Origin: Planctomycetota bacterium
GTDB taxonomy: Bacteria; Planctomycetota; Phycisphaerae; Sedimentisphaerales; SM23-30
Reading direction: 5' to 3'
Assembly: GCA_029573975.1 (NCBI GenBank)
Contig: JAKQBU010000141.1
Location: 1 to 11,957 of the forward strand
DNA: 11,957 nucleotides
A model generated the notes under the pieces. That model searched no databases, was not told where the DNA came from, and was given only the letters and a program-made list of their open reading frames with translations. This document shows, in pieces, positions 5,640-11,957 of the stretch (the stretch's first letter is position 1; every line of letters begins with the position of its first letter). The position numbers were made by a program, and so were the translations under genes.

Positions 5640-6116
5640 ATGACGGAGCCGGCCGGTCAGCAGGACACGCCAAGCAAAGTCCTTATTGTGGATGACAATC
5701 CGCAGAACGCTGAGTTGCTGCAAGCGTACCTGGAACCGATGAGCTATGATATTCTGATAGCCGCAGACGGCCTGGAGGCCCTGGAAAAAATCGAAACCTT
5801 TGTGCCGGACATCATCCTGCTGGATATCATGATGCCCCGGATGAGCGGATTTGAAGTCTGCAAACGCCTCAAAAAAAATCCCAAAACGGCCGATATCCCC
5901 GTGGTCATGGTTACGGCTTTGAACGAATTGGGTGATATCGAGCGGGGGGTTGACTGCGGGGCCGATGATTTTCTCAGCAAACCCATCAATAAACTCGAGC
6001 TGGTCACGCGCGTGAAAAGTCTCCTCCGGGTGCGCCATCTGAAGGGGGAGCTGGAACGTACCCTTACGTATCTGGCGGATATTGAAAACGAAGAATCCAA
6101 CAATATTCAAGCCTGA
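5640..6116 (+). CDS. Single-domain response regulator (CheY-like receiver)
   Basis: Predicted 158-aa receiver protein. The acidic pair Asp18-Asp19 is in VLIVDDN, the phosphorylated Asp62 in ILLDIMMPRMSG, the switch Thr92 in MVTAL and the conserved Lys114 in LSKPI, so all key residues are present. After the receiver only a helical tail of about 35 residues remains (SLLRVRHLKGELERTL), like the linker that joins receivers to GGDEF or HD-GYP domains, but no output domain follows. It should act by protein contact. ATG 5640 is chosen because GGAG lies nine bases upstream; ATG 5625 (163 aa) and TTG 5601 (171 aa) are alternatives in the same frame. The sensor-less kinase at 4236-5033 is a plausible phospho-donor. 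The protease gene follows after 83 bp with no visible terminator. Confidence 0.88.
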   Translation: MTEPAGQQDTPSKVLIVDDNPQNAELLQAYLEPMSYDILIAADGLEALEKIETFVPDIILLDIMMPRMSGFEVCKRLKKNPKTADIPVVMVTALNELGDIERGVDCGADDFLSKPINKLELVTRVKSLLRVRHLKGELERTLTYLADIENEESNNIQA

Positions 6117-6184
6117 ATTTTATCTGGATCTATTTATTTCTACGAATTGTGAGGAAACAAGCAGGAATTTTTTTGTTAGTTTTT

Positions 6185-6190
6185 TGAGGG
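6185..6190 (+). promoter_or_regulatory. Ribosome binding site supporting a GTG start for the M16 protease
   Basis: TGAGGG lies nine bases before GTG at 6200. The signal peptide begins directly at this GTG (M-K-H-K-N), so the non-ATG start is well supported. Confidence 0.7.
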
Positions 6191-6199
6191 ACCAAAAAA

Positions 6200-8878
6200 G
6201 TGAAACATAAAAACGCAATCTGGATCATGGCAGTGGTTTTCGGTTTAACCGTAGTAGTTTCCGCCCAGGAAGCGGTAACCAGCCAGACACCCTGGACGGC
6301 GCAGGAAATCCGGTATATCGACCAACCTGATGAAATCGTGGCTACCCTGGAAAACGGAATGGTTGCCATCGTGAAGGAAAATCACACCGCCCCGGTGGCC
6401 GATGTCCGGCTGTTCGTGCGGGCCGGCAGTATTTATGAGCAGGACCGGTACGGGGCCGGCATGAGCCATTTGTTTGAGCATCTGCTGGTGGGCGGAGCCA
6501 CTCCCAACCGGACCGAGGAACAATCCCGCCAGTTGATCCAGCAAATTGGCGCCCAGCATAATGCCTATACCAGCAAGGCCCAGACCATGTATTTCCTGAC
6601 GGTACCAGCCCAGCATATCGGCACGGCCCTGAATCTGATTGCCGACTGGGTCACCCGGCCGAGTTTTCCGGAAGAAGCCTTCACGCGGGAATGGGGTGTG
6701 GTGCAGCGGGAACTGGAAATGGGTGCTTCCGATCCCATCCGCCAGCAGTATTATCTGTTTGACGAACTGCGGTACAAAATCCACCCGGCCAAATACCCCG
6801 TCATCGGCTATCAAACGGTACTGCAGCAGATTTCCCGTCAGGACATCCTCGATTATTATCACCGCATGTATGTTCCGGATAACACCATCCTCGCCATTGT
6901 CGGAGATATCAACGCCGAAGAAATGTTTCAGGCCATTAAAAAGGAGTTTTCTGATTTTACCCGCCGGCCGGCTGTGAAAGTGATTTTACCGAAAGAACCG
7001 GACGTAACCGCTCCCCGTGAATTGATCAAAGTCTTTCCTTCGATGCAGGGACCGGCGAAAATGACCGTCGGTTTCCCCTCCTTTTCCTTGCAGCATCCGG
7101 ATTTGTATGTGCTGGACACGCTGGCCAATATCATGGGGGAAGGACAGAGCAGCCGTCTCTACCGAACGTTGCGGGAGGAAAAACAACTGGTCCTTTCCAT
7201 CACCGCCGGCAATCACACTCCCTACTGGGCGGACGGAACCTTCCTGATTTTCTGCGACCTGGCGCCGGAAAATATTCCTGCCGCCCGTCAGGCCCTTTGG
7301 CAGGAAATCGAGAAAATCCAAAATGAGGGGATCACGGACGAAGAACTCCACCGTGCGAAAAAACAGTTGCAGGTCGGTCACCTTCGTTCGCACCAGACCG
7401 CGGACCAGCAGGCCGACGCCATGGCCGAGGATTATCTGGCTACCGGCGATCCGCATTTTTCCGATCACTATGTGGAAAATATGCAAAGAGTGACCGCTGC
7501 CCAGGTGCAGGAAGCGGCAAAAAAATACCTCCTGCCTCAAAAACAACTGACCTTGATTCTTACCCCCACCCCGCTGGCGGCGGCTCAGACCAGAAACCAG
7601 GAAAAAAATGCGCCGGCCGGCATCAAAAAAATCACTCTGGAGAATGGCCTGCGGGTTTTATTAAAACGGAACAATGCGGTTCCCCTGGTAAACATGCAAT
7701 TCTATGTCCTCGGCGGTCTGCTGGAGGAAACTGATGCCAATAATGGTATAACCAATTTGATGACCGAATTATCCACCAAAGGCACCGCCAGCTATTCCGC
7801 CCGGGAAATCGTCGATTATTTCGACGGGATTGGCGGTTCCCTGAATGCTTCCTGCGGCAATAATACCTACTTTTATGCCGCCGAGGTGATGACCGGCGAT
7901 TTTGAAGAAGCCTTGAAACGATATTGTGAAATTATCCTCCAGCCGACTTTTCCGGAGGAAGAGCTGGAAAAACTCAAACCCCAGGCTTTGGCGACCATTG
8001 AACAAATTAATAACGACTGGCACATGCAGGCCAATCGCAATTTCCGGGAAAAATTCTTTGCCCAAAGCCCCTACCGGCGCACCCTGTACGGGACGGCGGA
8101 TTCGATTCGGCAAATCAACCGTTCCCAGATTCAGTCTTGCTATCAGCAAATGACGGTGGCCCAACGTTCCGTGCTGGCTATTTTTGGCGATATTGACCTC
8201 GAACAGGCGGAAAAAATGGTTCGGGAACGTTTCGCCGCCATGCCGGCGGGTACGCCGATTCCCCTGGAAAAAGTCAAAGCAGAAACCTTTCCCAATGCCC
8301 CCCGGCAATTTATTGACAAAACCGAAAGAAATGGCGCCACCGTTTATATCGGCTATCCGGGAATTAAAATCACCGATATCGAAGATCGATATCCCCTGGA
8401 GGTCATCATCGAAATTATCGGCAGCCTCAACGGGCGAATCTTTACCCAACTGCGCGGTATGCAACTGGTGTATGATGCCCGGTGTTTCAGTTTTCCGGGT
8501 GTAACTCCCGGCTATCTTGCCGCCATGGCCCAATGCGAAGCGGAAAAAGTACCTCAGGTTATCCAGTTGCTTCAGGACCAGCTTGCCAAAGCAGCCCGCG
8601 GGGAATTCACCGAGGCGGAAATTGCCGATGCCAAAAACAATCGAATTAATTCGGAGGTTCTGGGAAAACAGACCAATGCCGATGCCGCCATGACCGCTAC
8701 CCTGGATGAGATCTACAATCTGGGTTATAACTGGTCGGAAAACAATGCCGATCGAATTATGGCTGTGACCCTGGCGGATATTCAACGGGTGGCCCAAAAG
8801 TATCTTTCCGGCCCTCCCACCATTACCGTCATTACCTCCCAACCGGAAATTTTCCCCGATCCCTCTGCAACACCCTGA
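6200..8878 (+). CDS. Secreted M16 (pitrilysin/insulinase-type) zinc metalloprotease, fused double form
   Basis: Predicted 892-aa exported zinc peptidase that likely degrades peptides in the periplasm or at the envelope. A signal peptide occupies about 1-22 (VVSA then QEA). The inverted zinc motif HxxEH is His90-L-F-Glu93-His94, and the third zinc ligand is probably Glu171 in QRELEMGASDP, 81 residues after His90 as in pitrilysin. The first half (about 45-460) is a catalytic M16 domain plus its C-terminal domain. The second half (about 475-885) repeats the fold, beginning LENGLRVLLKRNN, but the aligned motif is NLMTE (Asn519, Thr522, Glu523), so it is non-catalytic. This active/inactive pairing in one chain is known for pitrilysin-type enzymes. 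Start is GTG. It may be co-transcribed with the response regulator 83 bp upstream. Substrate is unknown. Confidence 0.9.
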   Translation: MKHKNAIWIMAVVFGLTVVVSAQEAVTSQTPWTAQEIRYIDQPDEIVATLENGMVAIVKENHTAPVADVRLFVRAGSIYEQDRYGAGMSHLFEHLLVGGATPNRTEEQSRQLIQQIGAQHNAYTSKAQTMYFLTVPAQHIGTALNLIADWVTRPSFPEEAFTREWGVVQRELEMGASDPIRQQYYLFDELRYKIHPAKYPVIGYQTVLQQISRQDILDYYHRMYVPDNTILAIVGDINAEEMFQAIKKEFSDFTRRPAVKVILPKEPDVTAPRELIKVFPSMQGPAKMTVGFPSFSLQHPDLYVLDTLANIMGEGQSSRLYRTLREEKQLVLSITAGNHTPYWADGTFLIFCDLAPENIPAARQALWQEIEKIQNEGITDEELHRAKKQLQVGHLRSHQTADQQADAMAEDYLATGDPHFSDHYVENMQRVTAAQVQEAAKKYLLPQKQLTLILTPTPLAAAQTRNQEKNAPAGIKKITLENGLRVLLKRNNAVPLVNMQFYVLGGLLEETDANNGITNLMTELSTKGTASYSAREIVDYFDGIGGSLNASCGNNTYFYAAEVMTGDFEEALKRYCEIILQPTFPEEELEKLKPQALATIEQINNDWHMQANRNFREKFFAQSPYRRTLYGTADSIRQINRSQIQSCYQQMTVAQRSVLAIFGDIDLEQAEKMVRERFAAMPAGTPIPLEKVKAETFPNAPRQFIDKTERNGATVYIGYPGIKITDIEDRYPLEVIIEIIGSLNGRIFTQLRGMQLVYDARCFSFPGVTPGYLAAMAQCEAEKVPQVIQLLQDQLAKAARGEFTEAEIADAKNNRINSEVLGKQTNADAAMTATLDEIYNLGYNWSENNADRIMAVTLADIQRVAQKYLSGPPTITVITSQPEIFPDPSATP

Positions 8879-9283
8879 TTTGTATTCAGAGAATTTACAA
8901 CTGGATTCATTTTTTATCAACGGACCCATCAATAGCTTCGGGTAGAGTATTCGAAATGTCAGCTTTTCTTTTCCCCATCGGGTCGGGTCGGATCGAATAG
9001 AATTTGCATAGACCCGAATCAGACAGTAAATCCCCCGGTTGCCCATAGGCTGTTTTTTACCCTTTGGATGCAACCCTTTTTTCAAAACTGGCTAATCAGT
9101 GCAATTTCCATAAAGTCCTATCCTGTAATAGGTTAAACAATTTCGTTGCGGATGGGATTTGTTTTTGGCCTTGTGGAAAATGGCAGGACGAAGTACAATA
9201 ACCGGAATGTTTTGAGCAGCAGAAAAGGATATGAACCATACGAATTCGTTCGGGGCGAATGAGAGAACCGATACTCGGAAGAT
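8879..9283. other. 405-bp gap between the M16 gene and uvrA with no convincing gene
   Basis: I find no credible protein here on either strand, no tRNA-like fold and no strong terminator hairpin. Visible structure is minor: the tandem GGGTC pair around 8980-8989, a seven-base inverted repeat TCGGGTC/GACCCGA (8979-8985 and 9011-9017) with a long loop, a T6 run near 9052, and the palindrome ACGAATTCGT (9240-9249). The uvrA promoter candidate lies at 9171-9199. Confidence 0.55.
9171..9199 (+). promoter_or_regulatory. Candidate sigma70-like promoter of uvrA
   Basis: TTGTGG (9171-9176) is separated by 17 bp from TACAAT (9194-9199). Transcription would start near 9206, giving a leader of about 78 bases. 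I see no CTGT-N8-ACAG or GAAC-N4-GTTC LexA-type box over it; GAAC and GTTC do flank 9233-9251 but 11 bases apart. Confidence 0.45.
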
Positions 9284-11957
9284 ATGACGGAACATTATAT
9301 ACAGATACGCGGGGCGAAGGAGCACAATCTCAAGTCGATTGATGTGGCGATCCCACGCGATCAACTGGTGGTGATTACGGGCCTGAGCGGCTCGGGTAAG
9401 AGTTCGCTGGCCTTTGATACCATCTATGCCGAGGGCCAGCGGAAGTATGTGGAGTCGCTCTCAGCCTACGCCCGCCAGTTTCTGGAGCAGATGCAGAAGC
9501 CCGATATCGAGAGCATCGAGGGCCTGCCGCCCACCATTGCCATCGATCAGCGCGGCGGTGGCCACAATCCCCGTTCCACGGTGGCGACCACGACGGAGAT
9601 ATACGATTACCTGCGGCTGCTGTTTGCCCGGGTGGGTAAGCCCCACTGCTATATTTGCGGCAAGCCGATCCAGACCCAGCACGCCGGGCAGATTACCGAT
9701 GCCCTGCTGGCGGAGCCGGAAGGGACGCGGGTGCAGATCTGTGCCCCGCTGATTCGCGGGCAGAAGGGCGAGCACAGCGACGTTCTCAAGCGGATTCAGC
9801 GGGAGGGATTTATTCGCGCGCGAGTGGATGGGCAGTTGTACGATGTGAAGGATATCCCCGCCCTGGACCGCAAGCGGGCGCATAGCATTGAAGCGGTGGT
9901 GGACCGGCTGGTCTTGAAGCCGGCGATCCGGCCGCGCCTGGCGGATTCGGTGGAGATTGCTCTGAAGCTGGGCGAGGGACTGCTGCTGGTGCTGAAAGAA
10001 GGGAAGGGGGGGGCCTGGGAGGAGGTATATTACAGCGAAAATTATGTCTGTCTGGATCATCCGGAAGTGTCGATGCCGGAGCTGACGCCGCGCTGTTTCA
10101 GCTTCAACAGTCCCTACGGGGCCTGCCGCAGTTGCGACGGGCTGGGGACGATCCTGGAATTCGACCCGGATTTGATTGTGCCGGATCCGAATATTTCGCT
10201 GACGGAAGGGGCCATCGACGCCTGGCGCAAGGGCGGCAAACGGATGAACATTTTTTATAATCGCCTGATCCGCCGGTTCTGCCGGGAGTATGATATCAGT
10301 CCGGACACGCCGTTTAAGAATATCCCGGCCTCCGTCCGGAAGATCCTGCTCTACGGCAGCGGGGAGGGTGAGGACGGTGTTGGTTTTGAAGGGGTGATTC
10401 CGAATCTGACCCGGCGTTTTCAGAACACCGACAGCGAGTTCGTCAAGGCCCGGCTGCACGGGTATTTGTCGGAGCATCCCTGCCGTGACTGCAACGGGGC
10501 GCGGCTGCGGCCCGAATCGCTGGCGGTGCTGATCAACGGCAAGAATATTTGGGATGTTACCCAGATGAGCATCACCGGGGCCTATGCGTTTTTTATGAAT
10601 ATCGAATTGTCCCCGCAGGATCAGGAGATTGCCCGGCTGATTTTGAAGGAAGTGCGGCACCGGCTGGAGTTCATGCTGAATGTGGGGCTGGACTATCTGA
10701 CGCTCAACCGCATCAGCGGCACGCTCTCCGGCGGCGAGGCCCAGCGGATTCGGCTGGCCACCCAGGTTGGCTCCGCCCTGGTGGGGGTGTGCTACGTGCT
10801 GGATGAACCCTCCATCGGGCTGCATCACCGCGACAATCAGCGGTTGATCCGGACCATGCGGCATTTGACGGACCTGGGCAATACCGTGGTGGTGGTCGAG
10901 CATGACGAGGATACCATCCGGGCCGCCGATCATGTGATTGACATGGGGCCGGGGGCCGGCGTGCACGGCGGCGAGATTGTGGCCCAGGGAAAGATCGAGG
11001 ATATTCTCGCCGAACCCCGTTCGCTGACCGGACGCTATTTTTCCGGGGAGCGGCAGATCCAACTGCCCGAGAAACGCCGGAAGGTGAATCTCAGCTACTG
11101 CCTGCAGGTGGCCGGCGCCCAGCAGAACAATCTGAAAGACATTGACGTAAAGTTTCCGCTGGGAGTGTTTGTGTGCGTGACGGGGGTGAGCGGGTCGGGC
11201 AAGAGTTCGCTGGTGAACCAGGTGCTGCTGCCGGCCGTGCGGCGGAAACTGTATAACGGACGGGAGAAACAGGGTAAATTTCAGAAGCTGCTGGGGACCA
11301 GCCGCATCGACAAGGTGATCCAGATCGACCAGAGTCCCATCGGCCGCACGCCCCGCTCCAACCCGGCCACCTATACGGGGGTCTTCGATCTGATCCGCCA
11401 ACTGTTCAGCAAGACCCGCGAGGCGAAGATCCGCGGCTATACGCCCGGCCGCTTCAGCTTTAACGTAAAAGGGGGACGGTGTGAACATTGCCAGGGCCAG
11501 GGAACCCGCAAAATCGAGATGCACTTCCTGCCGGATGTCTATGTGGTGTGCGACCAGTGCAAGGGCACCCGCTACAACCGCGAAACGCTGGAGATCAAAT
11601 ACCGCGGCAAAAATATCGCCGATGTGCTGGACATGCATATTGAGGAGTCACTGAGTTTCTTCGAGAATTTCCCCAAGATCAAACAGATGGTGCGCACTCT
11701 CTACGATGTGGGATTGGGGTATATGAAGCTGGGGCAGGCCTCTACCACCCTCAGCGGCGGCGAGGCCCAGCGGGTCAAGCTGGCCACCGAACTGGGCAAA
11801 GCCAGCACCGGCCATACCCTCTACGTGCTGGATGAGCCGACCACCGGCCTGCATATCGCCGACATTCACAACCTGCTCACGGTCCTGAACCAACTGGTCG
11901 AGATGGGTAATACCGTAATCGTCATCGAGCACAATCTGGACGTGATTAAAATGGCCG
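9284..11957 (+). CDS. uvrA: Excinuclease ABC subunit A, 3' end cut by window
   Basis: DNA damage recognition ATPase of nucleotide excision repair, working with UvrB and UvrC in the cytoplasm. The frame is open from ATG 9284 to the window end (891 codons). It has two ABC ATPase modules: Walker A GLSGSGKSS (33-41) and GVSGSGKSS (634-642), signatures LSGGEAQR (481-488 and 823-830), and Walker B ends VLDEP (505-509 and 848-852). Cysteine sites are C122-x2-C125, C256-x2-H259 with C281-x2-C284, and C733-x2-C736 with C756-x2-C759. Offsets against the 940-residue E. coli protein suggest about 40-50 residues are missing at the end. The N terminus (IQIRGAKEHNLKSIDV) fits the family exactly, so the start is secure although the Shine-Dalgarno is weak (GGAAG only two bases away). 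The gene is GC-richer than the prepilin genes. Confidence 0.97.
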   Translation, partial: MTEHYIQIRGAKEHNLKSIDVAIPRDQLVVITGLSGSGKSSLAFDTIYAEGQRKYVESLSAYARQFLEQMQKPDIESIEGLPPTIAIDQRGGGHNPRSTVATTTEIYDYLRLLFARVGKPHCYICGKPIQTQHAGQITDALLAEPEGTRVQICAPLIRGQKGEHSDVLKRIQREGFIRARVDGQLYDVKDIPALDRKRAHSIEAVVDRLVLKPAIRPRLADSVEIALKLGEGLLLVLKEGKGGAWEEVYYSENYVCLDHPEVSMPELTPRCFSFNSPYGACRSCDGLGTILEFDPDLIVPDPNISLTEGAIDAWRKGGKRMNIFYNRLIRRFCREYDISPDTPFKNIPASVRKILLYGSGEGEDGVGFEGVIPNLTRRFQNTDSEFVKARLHGYLSEHPCRDCNGARLRPESLAVLINGKNIWDVTQMSITGAYAFFMNIELSPQDQEIARLILKEVRHRLEFMLNVGLDYLTLNRISGTLSGGEAQRIRLATQVGSALVGVCYVLDEPSIGLHHRDNQRLIRTMRHLTDLGNTVVVVEHDEDTIRAADHVIDMGPGAGVHGGEIVAQGKIEDILAEPRSLTGRYFSGERQIQLPEKRRKVNLSYCLQVAGAQQNNLKDIDVKFPLGVFVCVTGVSGSGKSSLVNQVLLPAVRRKLYNGREKQGKFQKLLGTSRIDKVIQIDQSPIGRTPRSNPATYTGVFDLIRQLFSKTREAKIRGYTPGRFSFNVKGGRCEHCQGQGTRKIEMHFLPDVYVVCDQCKGTRYNRETLEIKYRGKNIADVLDMHIEESLSFFENFPKIKQMVRTLYDVGLGYMKLGQASTTLSGGEAQRVKLATELGKASTGHTLYVLDEPTTGLHIADIHNLLTVLNQLVEMGNTVIVIEHNLDVIKMA

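Noticed and set aside
8979..9017. TCGGGTC/GACCCGA inverted repeat as a terminator after the M16 gene
   Set aside because: The stem is seven bases with a 25-base loop and no following T-run.
7769..9085. 438-codon open frame on the minus strand
   Set aside because: Most of it is antisense to the second half of the M16 protease; the protein is low in recognisable motifs. Its start lies in the intergenic gap without a ribosome binding site.
9233..9251. GAAC...GTTC pair as a LexA (SOS) box for uvrA
   Set aside because: The half-sites are 11 bases apart instead of the four of the known Gram-positive box, and they lie downstream of the predicted transcription start.
9092..9364. 90-codon minus-strand frame over the uvrA start
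   Set aside because: It overlaps the uvrA promoter and first codons, shows no domain or good ribosome binding site, and has the look of a chance frame.
10049..10060. Cys-x2-His instead of Cys-x2-Cys in the first UvrA zinc site
   Set aside because: As I recall, many UvrA proteins outside the proteobacteria carry this C-x2-H form, so it is ordinary variation and not a lost site.
9461..11638. Long open frame (725 codons) on the minus strand
   Set aside because: It is antisense to uvrA, whose plus-strand frame has all ABC and zinc motifs. The reverse frame is open because of strong third-position G/C bias.

Overview
The window looks like chromosomal DNA of a planctomycete-type bacterium, most likely of the Phycisphaerae. 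The reasons are tandem prepilin-like genes with an H-x(n)-DG-like C-terminal motif, an ECF sigma/anti-sigma/PDZ operon, and mixed GC content. This placement rests on protein character only; there is no rRNA or tRNA to confirm it.

Layout. (1) Positions 1-1758, minus strand: a tandem array of prepilin-like genes. Two are complete (877-1758 and 30-866) and the first codons of a third lie at 1-19. A perfect 66-bp direct repeat (1-66 and 848-913) covers each gene-to-gene seam. (2) 1759-2076: a divergent regulatory region with a good sigma70-like promoter for the prepilins, an 18-bp near-direct repeat upstream of it, and a perfect 18-bp palindrome just before the sigma factor gene. (3) 2077-4214, plus strand: ECF sigma factor, overlapping single-pass anti-sigma-like protein, and exported PDZ protein, in operon order. 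(4) 4236-5033, minus strand: a sensor-less cytoplasmic histidine kinase starting at TTG, convergent with the PDZ gene. (5) 5185-8878, plus strand: an 87-aa conserved-looking protein of unknown function, a single-domain response regulator, and a secreted double-domain M16 (pitrilysin-type) zinc protease. (6) 8879-9283: a 405-bp gap without a convincing gene, with a promoter near its 3' part. (7) 9284 to the end: uvrA, cut by the window edge about 40-50 codons before its expected end.

How the parts may work together. The sigma/anti-sigma/PDZ operon has the form of an envelope-signalling unit, with a membrane anti-sigma factor and an exported PDZ protein that could sense or scaffold. Its divergent neighbours are envelope-anchored pseudopilin-like proteins, so control of the array by this sigma factor is a reasonable but unproven idea. 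The histidine kinase (no sensor domain) and the receiver (no output domain) lie 0.6 kb apart and may be partners. uvrA is ordinary DNA repair and unrelated. I see no CRISPR array, transposase, integrase, phage gene or RNA gene. Nothing here is clearly a new system; the most unusual parts are the prepilin array seams and the sigma/PDZ control region.
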